Notes: generated by a model not told the origin, from the letters alone. Shown: positions 1 through 5,140, numbered from the stretch's first letter. The stretch: DNA of 11,282 nt from DATDTB01 sp035291025 (GCA_035291025.1 DATDTB010000021.1:1-11282); one strand, 5' to 3'. Program-made: numbers and translations.

Positions 1-715
1 CCGTGGCAAGGTTTGGAATGCTTGTCCCAATGGCTCCAACTGTTAACCCTATTATTATTCCGGGAATGCCCGTGATGTTGGCAATGGAGACCAGGCTGCG
101 AGTGAAAAGCTCGGAACCCAAAACCAGCAACGCCAGGCCGAAAAGCAAGGGAAGAAGCCCTCGTGCTTTTTCCGAGTGAATCCACTTTCCCGTGAGCTCC
201 AGCGTGCGCGAAATGCTTTCCTCTTCCCTCGCGCGCTCCTTCCGGGTGAGCATTTTTTCCTGCTCGTAAACGTTTATTATGTATGGAATGAATAACAAAA
301 GAAAGATAGCGCCGTCGAGCCTGGAAAACTGGCCGTTGCCCATGCCCACTAGGCTCACCACGAGCGTTGCAACAATCATGAAGACCAGGTCCCGCGTTAT
401 CATGACCCTGCTAAGCTTTATCGGCCGGATTATCGCGGAAACGCCCACAATCAAGCCCAGGTTTACAATCAGCGAGCCAATCGCAACCCCGATTGCAAGA
501 TCCGGCTTTCCCTTCAAAATAGACGAGGCAGAAATCAGGACTTCGGGCATGCTCAAGAGCAAGGCAACCAAGACAATGCTTACCGCAACGTTGCTCGTCC
601 GGAACACTCGGGCAGTGTGCGAGATCGCGTCAGTGGTCTTTTCGGAGCCCTTGTTGATCAAGTACAGCGCGGCGACAATCACGACCAAGTCTATTGCAAT
701 GCTTCCAAGCACCAT
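1..715 (-). CDS. CaCA-family cation (Na+/Ca2+-type) antiporter, 3' end outside window
   Basis: Integral membrane antiporter of the Ca2+:cation antiporter superfamily, expected to exchange a divalent cation against Na+ or H+ across the cytoplasmic membrane. The visible 238 residues hold both alpha repeats: repeat 1 has SMPE (E58) and GSLIVN (S81, N85); repeat 2 begins near residue 193 and has GTSIPN ending at residue 235. Hydrophobic helices fill about residues 3-20, 43-65, 73-96, 109-123 and 135-148, and a charged cytoplasmic loop (about 150-187, rich in K, R, E) separates the halves, as is usual. The ATG at 713-715 follows an in-frame stop four codons upstream and lies 7 nt after the lplA stop, with GAAGTGA as a plausible ribosome site, so it is the last gene of the lplB-lplA unit. 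Odd point: the second signature Glu, normally in the motif TSxPE of repeat 2, is Asn235. Family assignment is firm; the transported ion is not known. Confidence 0.9.
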   Translation of the reverse strand, partial: MVLGSIAIDLVVIVAALYLINKGSEKTTDAISHTARVFRTSNVAVSIVLVALLLSMPEVLISASSILKGKPDLAIGVAIGSLIVNLGLIVGVSAIIRPIKLSRVMITRDLVFMIVATLVVSLVGMGNGQFSRLDGAIFLLLFIPYIINVYEQEKMLTRKERAREEESISRTLELTGKWIHSEKARGLLPLLFGLALLVLGSELFTRSLVSIANITGIPGIIIGLTVGAIGTSIPNLAT

Positions 716-722
716 GGAAAAA

Positions 723-1505
723 TCACTTCAAGTAATTCCATTCCCGCGTCGAATAACGGCTTTCCACGAGCTCCCTTGCCCTGGCCAGCTCGCCGCCCGA
801 GTACTCGCCGAACCCGAATTCCTTTCCCTCAGTGAACCCGTGAAGCAACGCCTTGTAAGCCCGCTCCAGCGACGCGTCCGCGTTGTGTTTTTTCACGCAC
901 GTCACTCTCTCCTCCACGCTTTGAATCATTTTGTCTGAAATCTTTTCCCTCGGCACCTTGAGCAACTGGAACATTGTAACGACGTCCAAGTCATAAAGCA
1001 TGGTGCCGTGCTGCAAGAGCACGCCGTTGCGCCGCGTCTGCGCGTTGCCTGAAATTTTTTTCCCCGACAACTTCACGGCAACGTCGTTTATTGGCTTGAA
1101 TTCGGCCTCTATTCCCAATCCCTTCAGCCCTTCAACTATCCAGCCGCAGATGACGCGGTAGCTTTCAGTTATTCCCTTTGGGAAAAAGGACTCGGGAGCA
1201 ATCACGCTGTAAGTAACCTCTCCATTGGTGTCGTGGTAAACCGCGCCGCCGCCAGTCCGCCTGCGCACGAAGTCAAAGCCCTTCTCCTTCACTAACGCGA
1301 CGTCAACCTCGTCCTCGAGTCCCTGGAAGTACCCAATGGACACGGCGCTAGGCTTCCACGTGTAAAAACGAATCGTTGGAGGGCTCTCGCCCCTGGAAAC
1401 GGCTTCGCTCACTGCCTCGTCCAACGCCATGTTGGCGTGGGCGTCACGCGCCTGCAATGGAATAACCCTCCACTTCACGCTTGCCACGCTTGAATCACTT
1501 CGCAT
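723..1505 (-). CDS. lplA: Lipoate-protein ligase A catalytic subunit
   Basis: Cytoplasmic enzyme of the BPL/LplA/LipB fold that activates lipoate with ATP and transfers it to a lysine of a lipoyl domain (H protein or 2-oxoacid dehydrogenase E2). Visible signatures over 260 residues: RRRTGGG at 81-87 followed by AVYHD, NDV at 140-142, GKKISGNAQ at 148-156 with the lysines expected to contact lipoyl-adenylate, and HGT at 166-168. It has no C-terminal accessory domain; that part is the separate upstream gene, as in the two-component ligase of Thermoplasma. The ATG at 1503-1505 overlaps the lplB stop by 11 bp. In-frame GTG codons 7 and 10 would start nearer to the conserved KWRVIPL, so the exact start is uncertain. 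The related octanoyltransferase or LipM-type activity cannot be excluded from motifs alone, but the partnered lplB favours a ligase. Confidence 0.88.
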   Translation of the reverse strand: MRSDSSVASVKWRVIPLQARDAHANMALDEAVSEAVSRGESPPTIRFYTWKPSAVSIGYFQGLEDEVDVALVKEKGFDFVRRRTGGGAVYHDTNGEVTYSVIAPESFFPKGITESYRVICGWIVEGLKGLGIEAEFKPINDVAVKLSGKKISGNAQTRRNGVLLQHGTMLYDLDVVTMFQLLKVPREKISDKMIQSVEERVTCVKKHNADASLERAYKALLHGFTEGKEFGFGEYSGGELARARELVESRYSTREWNYLK

Positions 1506-1800
1506 TCGAAGCAGCCGCCTTCAACACCCGCGCAATAGCAGTCGGGTCCACTCCAACGAGCACTGCCTTCCTGGCCTCGACTACTCGGCCGACGCGCTCG
1601 CCTAACGCCTTTTCGTCAAGTGAAGCCTTGGCGCCGCTCAATGCCTTTTCAATTTCAAGGACGCAGTCCTCGGGGTGAGCGAAGAAGTCGCCGGTGACTT
1701 GCGTTTTTTCAATGACGCTCCCGTCCTCGGACACCCACGCCTTGACCCTCAAGAGCTTACCGCCGGGTACCTTCTCCGTTGCCACGCCAAGCCTCGCCAT
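1495..1800 (-). CDS. lplB: Lipoate-protein ligase accessory subunit LplB (ligase C-terminal domain)
   Basis: Small cytoplasmic protein (101 residues) matching the C-terminal lipoate ligase domain that, in Thermoplasma-type systems, is encoded apart from LplA and is required for lipoate activation. The recognisable pattern is a VPGGKLLRVK strand followed by VTGDFFAHPED, then helical sequence rich in Ala, Glu and Lys. The ATG at 1798-1800 is chosen because a TATA-like box (CTTTTAAG on the minus strand, about 1828-1835) lies some 31 nt upstream, suggesting a nearly leaderless mRNA; a TTG eight codons further up (1822-1824) would fall between box and expected start of transcription. The gene is first in a three-gene unit with lplA and the antiporter and overlaps lplA by 11 bp, implying coupled translation and equal supply of the two ligase subunits. 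Confidence 0.82.
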   Translation of the reverse strand: MARLGVATEKVPGGKLLRVKAWVSEDGSVIEKTQVTGDFFAHPEDCVLEIEKALSGAKASLDEKALGERVGRVVEARKAVLVGVDPTAIARVLKAAASNAK

Positions 1801-1827
1801 GCGAAAACCATTAAAGCCGCGCAATTC

Positions 1828-1835
1828 TTAAAAGC
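1828..1835 (-). promoter_or_regulatory. TATA-like box of the lplB-lplA-antiporter operon
   Basis: On the minus strand this reads CTTTTAAG, centred about 31 nt before the lplB ATG (1800). Archaeal transcription usually begins about 25 nt downstream of the box, which puts the start a few bases before the ATG. It sits just after the T7 run that ends tRNA-Leu. Confidence 0.5.
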
Positions 1836-1840
1836 CTTGC

Positions 1841-1847
1841 AAAAAAA
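1841..1847 (-). terminator. T-tract terminator after tRNA-Leu
   Basis: Seven T residues on the minus strand directly follow the discriminator base of tRNA-Leu. Archaeal RNA polymerase stops at such T-runs, and the next promoter (lplB) begins only 6 nt further on. Confidence 0.5.
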
Positions 1848-1933
1848 TGCAGGGGGCAGGATTTGAACCTGCGAACCCACAAAGGGACAAGGCCCTGAAC
1901 CTTGCGCGTTTGGCCAGGCTCCGCGACCCCTGC
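1848..1933 (-). tRNA. tRNA-Leu (anticodon CAG)
   Basis: An 86-nt cloverleaf can be folded: acceptor GCAGGGG with CCCCTGC, discriminator A at 1848, a 3-bp D stem GCG/CGC, anticodon stem CAAGG/CCTTG with loop TTCAGGG (anticodon CAG), a long variable arm (CCC TTTGT GGG) typical of class II tRNAs, and T stem GCAGG/CCTGC with loop TTCAAAT. The A discriminator fits leucine identity. CCA is not encoded. It lies 14 nt downstream of tRNA-Ser, so the two probably share a transcript. No intron. Confidence 0.95.
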
Positions 1934-1947
1934 TTTTTTTCCAAAAA

Positions 1948-2031
1948 CGCGGCGGGAGGGATTTGAACCCCCAAGTCCCGAAGGACACTAGTTCTCAAGA
2001 CTAGCGCACTGCCGGATTATGCGACCGCCGC
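1948..2031 (-). tRNA. tRNA-Ser (anticodon TGA)
   Basis: An 84-nt class II cloverleaf: acceptor GCGGCGG/CCGCCGC, discriminator G at 1948 (serine-type), D stem GCA/TGC, anticodon stem CTAGT/ACTAG with loop CTTGAGA (anticodon TGA), long variable arm GTCC TTCG GGAC, and T arm GGGGG TTCAAAT CCCTC with one G-U pair. No encoded CCA and no intron. It leads a tRNA-Ser/tRNA-Leu pair and is preceded by the inverted-repeat element at 2037-2098. Confidence 0.95.
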
Positions 2032-2036
2032 AAAAC

Positions 2037-2098
2037 CTTTTTTGAGGTGTGCTCTCACGCTCGCCGGAATACGGCTCGCTATGAAATCCTCAAAAAAG
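2037..2098 (-). repeat. tRNA-proximal inverted-repeat element, copy A (before tRNA-Ser)
   Basis: Perfect 11-bp inverted repeat, CTTTTTTGAGG at 2037-2047 and CCTCAAAAAAG at 2088-2098, enclosing a GC-rich core (2056-2080) that carries ACGCTCGC and GGCTCGCT. On the minus strand the core reads AGCGAGC then GCGAGCGTG. It ends 5 nt before the tRNA-Ser gene and starts about 18 nt after the stop of the pterin dehydratase-like gene. Copies B and C share arms, core and position. Just outside the far arm is ACCAAAAAAC (2103-2112), also present beside copy C. Confidence 0.7.
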
Positions 2099-2116
2099 CT
2101 TTACCAAAAAACTTTC

Positions 2117-2437
2117 TCAATAAACCCTTCTCTGTTCCTTGCGCATTTGCGCGGACTTCAAGTTGTCAAAAGCCCTGCTGATGGCTTCGGCGAGCCTGAA
2201 GTCCTTTTCCGTTGGCTCTGAAGAGCTTCCCTGTGTTGTCGTGCTTTCAATGGTCACGCGGGTCTGGTTCCTTACCTCGACGTCGGGGTAGTGGTAAAAC
2301 CTGTGCGCGATCCTCGCGACTTCCTCAACGAACTTGGCAGACTCGCCGAAGTTCTTGGTTTCAAAGACTCTAACGATTTTGTTGCCTTTCAGCTCCCACC
2401 CTGGGAACTCCTTCAGTTTTTCAACTACTTCACTCAT
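2117..2437 (-). CDS. Divergent pterin-4a-carbinolamine dehydratase (PCD/DCoH-like) protein
   Basis: Small cytoplasmic protein of 106 residues with the PCD/DCoH layout: a FPGWEL strand (11-16), the strand IVRVFETKNF (21-30), a helix with KFVEEVARIAHRF, the loop HYPDVEV (49-55), the strand TRVTIEST, and the helix TEKDFRLAEAI. Canonical members dehydrate 4a-hydroxytetrahydropterin using a His-His-Pro motif and a later Thr-His. Here the second His of the pair is Tyr50 and the later His is replaced within STTTQG (66-70), so standard catalysis is doubtful. The frame stays open back through tRNA-Arg, but the ATG at 2435-2437 is the sensible start because it gives the family length and lies outside the tRNA, with GGAATGA just upstream. 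No TATA box is visible in the 26 nt between tRNA-Arg and this ATG, so it may share the tRNA transcript. Confidence 0.75.
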   Translation of the reverse strand: MSEVVEKLKEFPGWELKGNKIVRVFETKNFGESAKFVEEVARIAHRFYHYPDVEVRNQTRVTIESTTTQGSSSEPTEKDFRLAEAISRAFDNLKSAQMRKEQRRVY

Positions 2438-2463
2438 TTCATTCCACTTCCCGCAACTGCAAA

Positions 2464-2538
2464 CGGACCTGGAGGGATTTGAACCCTCGACCGACTGCTT
2501 AGAAGGCAGTCGCGCTATCCTGGCTGCGCTACAGGTCC
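2464..2538 (-). tRNA. tRNA-Arg (anticodon TCT)
   Basis: A 75-nt cloverleaf: acceptor GGACCTG/CAGGTCC, discriminator G at 2464, D stem GCGC/GCGC, anticodon stem ACTGC/GCAGT with loop CTTCTAA (anticodon TCT, reading AGA and AGG), and T arm GAGGG TTCAAAT CCCTC. No encoded CCA and no intron. The 3' end is 26 nt from the start codon of the pterin dehydratase-like gene; the 5' end is 10 nt from repeat copy B. Confidence 0.95.
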
Positions 2539-2548
2539 CCAAACAACC

Positions 2549-2602
2549 CTTTTTGATTTGAATTCGCACGCTCGCTTCGCTCGCTAATAGTTAATCAAAA
2601 AG
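2549..2602 (-). repeat. tRNA-proximal inverted-repeat element, copy B (before tRNA-Arg)
   Basis: Perfect 10-bp inverted repeat, CTTTTTGATT at 2549-2558 and AATCAAAAAG at 2593-2602, around a core at 2565-2585 containing CGCACGCTCGC followed by TTCGCTCGCT. Same arm type, core and tRNA-side spacing as copies A and C; the spacer between the two GCTCGC units is shorter than in copy A. Confidence 0.7.
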
Positions 2603-2609
2603 CGTTGAC

Positions 2610-2640
2610 GGAAAAACCCCGCTAATTCTGGGCGTTTTCC
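2610..2640. repeat. Imperfect stem-loop between the four-cysteine gene and tRNA-Arg
   Basis: GGAAAAACCCC at 2610-2620 can pair with GGGCGTTTTCC at 2630-2640 (9 of 11 positions), with a 9-nt loop. It lies in the 148-nt gap between the stop of the four-cysteine gene and tRNA-Arg. It might be a 3' end or processing structure; nothing else is recognised in the gap apart from repeat copy B. Confidence 0.35.
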
Positions 2641-2686
2641 CTCCTGCACTGAAAAAGTAAGCCCGGCAAGGTATTAAAAGGGCTTT

Positions 2687-3109
2687 TCAAGCCTTCAACG
2701 GCTTGGCTTTCACGTCGCGCAGCACCCTGTGGGCCTTGGCTTTTTGCGCGCCGAGTTTTTCAGGCAATGCCACGACGCCGTCCACTGAAGGGCGGAGCCG
2801 CATAGAGTCAGTGATGAGCTTGTACTTGTTTGCCTTCAAGGCCTTGAGAAAACCCGAACGCTCGTGTTCGCCGTCGAACTCCAATGGCGCGCCCCCGAAG
2901 CCGCACCTCGGGCAAAACAAGATGACTTCCGGGTGCTTTTTCCTGCTCTTCACTATCCTGTCAACCTGGTTCAAGTAATGAACCACCGGCGGCAGTTCCA
3001 GGTTCTTGAAACCGCACTGAGCGCACGCCCTGATGACACTTTCATGGTAATGATAATGTTCCTGCCCTGCCTCAAGGGCATCGTGCGAGAACTCTTCAAA
3101 CTCTTCCAC
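2687..3109 (-). CDS. Unassigned protein with two CxxC pairs (probable zinc ribbon)
   Basis: I do not recognise this 140-residue cytoplasmic protein. It has two CxxCGF knuckles, C29/C32 and C66/C69, spaced as in a zinc ribbon or other treble-clef/rubredoxin-like fold. It also has a His-rich stretch near the N-terminus (H9, H18, H20, H22) and a basic C-terminal tail ending in repeated Lys-Ala-Lys patterns that could bind nucleic acid. The start is the GTG at 3107-3109: no ATG exists upstream before an in-frame stop, and a TATA box at 3133-3140 lies about 26 nt upstream, so the mRNA should begin almost exactly at this GTG. It stands between tRNA-Glu and tRNA-Arg. A role in RNA or transcription is only a guess from the zinc knuckles and tail. 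Confidence 0.75.
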   Translation of the reverse strand: MEEFEEFSHDALEAGQEHYHYHESVIRACAQCGFKNLELPPVVHYLNQVDRIVKSRKKHPEVILFCPRCGFGGAPLEFDGEHERSGFLKALKANKYKLITDSMRLRPSVDGVVALPEKLGAQKAKAHRVLRDVKAKPLKA

Positions 3110-3132
3110 GCCAACAACCAGCGCGGCACTTG

Positions 3133-3140
3133 TATAAAAA
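3133..3140 (-). promoter_or_regulatory. TATA box of the four-cysteine protein gene
   Basis: Minus-strand TTTTTATA, centred about 27 nt upstream of the GTG start at 3109. The spacing predicts a leaderless mRNA and supports the GTG choice. Confidence 0.6.
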
Positions 3141-3171
3141 CTTATTGAAAAGCTTTACGCAGAAAGCAAGG

Positions 3172-3178
3172 AAAAAAA
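3172..3178 (-). terminator. T-tract terminator after tRNA-Glu
   Basis: Seven T residues on the minus strand, 6 nt beyond the 3' end of tRNA-Glu, consistent with an archaeal T-run terminator. Confidence 0.45.
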
Positions 3179-3184
3179 CGTAAG

Positions 3185-3259
3185 TGCTCCGAACGGGATT
3201 TGAACCCGTGTCCCAAGCGCGAAAGGCTTGTGTGCTTGACCGGCCTACACTATCGGAGC
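3185..3259 (-). tRNA. tRNA-Glu (anticodon TTC)
   Basis: A 75-nt cloverleaf: acceptor GCTCCGA/TCGGAGC, discriminator A at 3185, D stem GTGT/GCAC (one G-U pair), anticodon stem CAAGC/GCTTG with loop CTTTCGC (anticodon TTC), and T arm ACGGG TTCAAAT CCCGT. CCA is not encoded and there is no intron. It is divergent from the carbamate kinase gene and preceded by repeat copy C. Confidence 0.95.
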
Positions 3260-3263
3260 GCAC

Positions 3264-3319
3264 CTTTTCACGCATGCCTTCGCACGCTCGCCGCGGCTCG
3301 CTGCGAGCTGCGCAAAAAG
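3264..3319 (-). repeat. tRNA-proximal inverted-repeat element, copy C (before tRNA-Glu)
   Basis: Imperfect inverted repeat, CTTTTCACGCA at 3264-3274 against TGCGCAAAAAG at 3309-3319 (9 of 11), around a core at 3281-3302 with CGCACGCTCGC and GGCTCGCT. The core continues into GCTCGC-T-GCGAGC, a second small hairpin. ACCAAAAAAC at 3323-3332 repeats the sequence seen outside copy A. Because the gene on the other side (carbamate kinase) points away, this copy cannot be a terminator of an upstream minus-strand gene, which ties the element to the tRNA. Confidence 0.65.
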
Positions 3320-3366
3320 TTGCACCAAAAAACGACTGCTTGCTTTCATTAACGAGGGTGCGAATC

Positions 3367-3376
3367 GTTTTAAAAG
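3367..3376 (+). promoter_or_regulatory. TATA box of the carbamate kinase gene
   Basis: TTTTAAAAG centred about 29 nt before the ATG at 3400, predicting a leaderless or nearly leaderless transcript. An inverted repeat begins inside its right edge. Confidence 0.6.
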
Positions 3377-3399
3377 CGTTGTTTTCGTTTTAACGCTTT
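3373..3399. promoter_or_regulatory. Candidate operator at the carbamate kinase promoter
   Basis: Perfect 8-bp arms AAAGCGTT (3373-3380) and AACGCTTT (3392-3399) separated by 11 nt. They span from the TATA box to the start codon. TCGTTTTAA also occurs twice as a direct repeat (3365-3373 and 3385-3393). A bound protein here would block initiation. The regulator is unknown. Confidence 0.4.
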
Positions 3400-4374
3400 A
3401 TGCCCCCGAAAAAGCGCCAAGCACGCAAGCCTAGCTGGAAAGTCGCAGTCGTTGCCTTGGGCGGGAATTCGCTCATTGAAAAAGGCCATTGGGGCACTGT
3501 CCAGGAGCAGTTGAAGCGCGTCCGCGAAACCGCTGAAGCGGTTTCCTTGCTGGCGAGGCGTGGGTGGAGTGTTGCAGTGACGCACGGCAACGGCCCGCAA
3601 GTCGGCAACTTACTATTGCAGCACGACGTAGCAAAGTCGCTCGTCCCAGCGATGCCCTTGGACGTGCTCGTGGCCGAGACGCAGGGACAGATTGGCTATT
3701 TTTTGCAGCAAAGCCTTGAAAACAACCTCTCCAAACACCACTTGCACAAGGGAGTGCTCTCAATTGTGACGCAGGTCTTGGTTGACCACTCAGACCCGAG
3801 CTTTTCAAAGCCCACCAAGCCCGTGGGGCCGTTTTACACTCGGGAAGAAGCCCAGAAGCTCATTGACTCGAGGAAGTGGCCCATGAAGGAGGACTCCGGC
3901 AGGGGGTATAGGCGCGTCGTTCCATCCCCGAAGCCGCTGCAAATAGTGGAACGCGATTCTCTTCGCAAACTAATTGGCGAGGGCTTCATGCTCGTGTGCT
4001 GCGGCGGCGGGGGAATTCCAGTCATAAGGAAGGGCGGGGACTTGTTCGGAGTCGAGGCAGTCATAGACAAGGACCTTGCATCCGCGGTGCTCACAGCGGA
4101 CCTCGGCGCCAAGCTCTTCGTTATCTTGACAGAGGTGCCCAGCGTTTTCCTCAACTTTGGCAAGAAAAACCAAAAGGCGATCGAGAAAATGACCCTGAGC
4201 GAGGCCTCGCTTTACCTGCGCCGCGGCGAGTTCGGCGAGGGCAGCATGGCCCCCAAAATCGAGGCCGCCATTGACTTCCTAAAGAAGGGCGGTGAGCGAG
4301 TCATAATAACGACTCCGGAGTACTTGATTTTCGCCTTGGATGGAAAAGCCGGAACGTTAATTGTAAGAAAATAG
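3400..4374 (+). CDS. arcC: Carbamate kinase (possible anabolic carbamoyl-phosphate supplier)
   Basis: Cytoplasmic amino-acid-kinase-fold enzyme catalysing ATP + carbamate to carbamoyl phosphate + ADP, reversibly. The 324 residues show all family landmarks: ALGGNS at 19-24, THGNGPQVGN at 61-70, AETQGQIGY at 92-100, the KPTKPVGPFY stretch of the substrate-lid subdomain (137-146), RRVVPSPKP at 171-179, CGGGGIPV at 201-208, DKDLAS at 223-228, and GSMAPKIEA at 281-289. Length is near the usual 310, with about a dozen extra basic residues at the N-terminus. The ATG at 3400 fits the TATA spacing. With argF, argG and argH next door and no carbamoyl-phosphate synthetase in view, it may make carbamoyl phosphate for citrulline synthesis, as proposed for Pyrococcus; the reverse, ATP-yielding direction is equally allowed by the chemistry. 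Confidence 0.93.
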   Translation: MPPKKRQARKPSWKVAVVALGGNSLIEKGHWGTVQEQLKRVRETAEAVSLLARRGWSVAVTHGNGPQVGNLLLQHDVAKSLVPAMPLDVLVAETQGQIGYFLQQSLENNLSKHHLHKGVLSIVTQVLVDHSDPSFSKPTKPVGPFYTREEAQKLIDSRKWPMKEDSGRGYRRVVPSPKPLQIVERDSLRKLIGEGFMLVCCGGGGIPVIRKGGDLFGVEAVIDKDLASAVLTADLGAKLFVILTEVPSVFLNFGKKNQKAIEKMTLSEASLYLRRGEFGEGSMAPKIEAAIDFLKKGGERVIITTPEYLIFALDGKAGTLIVRK

Positions 4375-4380
4375 TTTTTT
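4375..4380 (+). terminator. T-tract after carbamate kinase
   Basis: Six T residues directly after the TAG stop of arcC, in the 13-nt gap before the end of the convergent ACT-domain gene. Possible T-run terminator; short. Confidence 0.3.
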
Positions 4381-4387
4381 CCGTTAG

Positions 4388-5023
4388 TCAAAACTTCAAG
4401 AACTTTATCGTCCTTGCCAAGTCTTCTTCTGATATTACTATGATCGTGTCGGTCCAGCAGCTCATTGTCTCTACCACGTTTATGTTGTTTTCACCAAGCA
4501 GCGAGTAAAGGTATGCGATGAACCCCGGCGTTTTTTCCACTTCCTCTGAATTTTTGATTGTCACCATGGCCAGGTTTTTCGACAACCGCAGGGTGCTTTT
4601 CTTGAACGCGTTCAAGTCGTCAAAGTTTTTCTCTGACATTATAATCGTGAAAACCTTTGGGCCTTCAATTGCGTAAAAAACGCCGCCTTCGTCCCGGGTT
4701 TTCTTCTCCAAGGCAATGAGGCTTTCCAGGCGAAGCGTCTTCTTTCCAATTATTGCCACTACAATCTTGTTCTTCACTTCCAGTTCGCCGTTGCGGAGAA
4801 TGCGAACAATCCCCTCCTCGCGCACGCCCTCGTTTTTGAGTTTTGCCGCGAAACGCCTGCAAGCTATCAGCACCGCTTCAACGCTTGACTTTTTCTCTGG
4901 GGAAATGTGCCTTGCGATGCGCCTCGCCAGCTTGGAATAATTCACCACGTTGTTTTTCAAGCAGTCCTTGATGCTTGGATGCCCTCTCAAGTAGTTTTCA
5001 GTCAGTTCAGTTACAGTAACCAT
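4388..5023 (-). CDS. ACT-domain amino acid metabolism regulator (COG2150-like)
   Basis: Archaeal protein of 211 residues. The N-terminal part (about 5-40) has the pattern YLRGHPSIKD...NNVVNYSKLARRIA seen in predicted archaeal regulators of amino acid metabolism and looks helical, possibly DNA-binding. The middle (85-135) alternates strands and helices, and the C-terminal 60 residues (150-211) form an ACT domain with LAMVTIKNSEEVEKTPGFIAYLYSLL then a second strand pair ending TIIVISEEDLARTIKFL. ACT domains bind amino acids. The gene is divergent from argG across only 121 bp and convergent with arcC, so it probably senses arginine or a related amino acid and controls these genes, but that is inference from position. 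The ATG at 5021-5023 lies about 26 nt from a TATA box (ATTTAAAA), so the mRNA is probably leaderless. Confidence 0.8.
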   Translation of the reverse strand: MVTVTELTENYLRGHPSIKDCLKNNVVNYSKLARRIARHISPEKKSSVEAVLIACRRFAAKLKNEGVREEGIVRILRNGELEVKNKIVVAIIGKKTLRLESLIALEKKTRDEGGVFYAIEGPKVFTIIMSEKNFDDLNAFKKSTLRLSKNLAMVTIKNSEEVEKTPGFIAYLYSLLGENNINVVETMSCWTDTIIVISEEDLARTIKFLKF

Positions 5024-5045
5024 GCCCTACAATACCGGGCTGCAG

Positions 5046-5053
5046 TTTTAAAT
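5046..5053 (-). promoter_or_regulatory. TATA box of the ACT-domain gene
   Basis: Minus-strand ATTTAAAA, centred about 27 nt upstream of the ATG at 5023; predicts a leaderless message. Confidence 0.6.
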
Positions 5054-5104
5054 TGTTTGCTTTCGGACTTTTTTGTCTTTTTTTGTTCAAGATTAGTCAC
5101 AATC

Positions 5105-5140
5105 ATTAAGTACTCCAGGCGCGGTACTTATTGGAGGTGA
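5105..5140 (+). promoter_or_regulatory. argG promoter region: weak TATA, inverted repeat and strong ribosome site
   Basis: ATTAAGTA (5105-5112) is the best TATA candidate. TAAGTAC (5107-5113) and GTACTTA (5124-5130) are a perfect 7-bp inverted repeat with a 10-nt spacer, lying between the box and the expected transcription start near 5133. GGAGGTGA (5133-5140) is a full Shine-Dalgarno site 4 nt before the ATG at 5145 and selects it over the out-of-frame ATG at 5141. In this window such a strong ribosome site is exceptional. Confidence 0.45.

Noticed and set aside
279..938. Long plus-strand open frame
   Set aside because: It is antisense to the cation antiporter and lplA, which have clear family motifs; the plus-strand translation is low in recognisable structure.
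2438..2569. N-terminal extension of the pterin dehydratase-like frame
   Set aside because: It reads straight through tRNA-Arg; the ATG at 2435-2437 gives the normal family length.
2037..3319. The three GC-core repeats as a CRISPR array
   Set aside because: Only three imperfect copies, separated by genes and hundreds of bases, with no regular spacers and no cas genes.
3834..4173. Minus-strand open frames inside arcC
   Set aside because: They are shadows of the carbamate kinase reading frame, with no independent start signals or family motifs.
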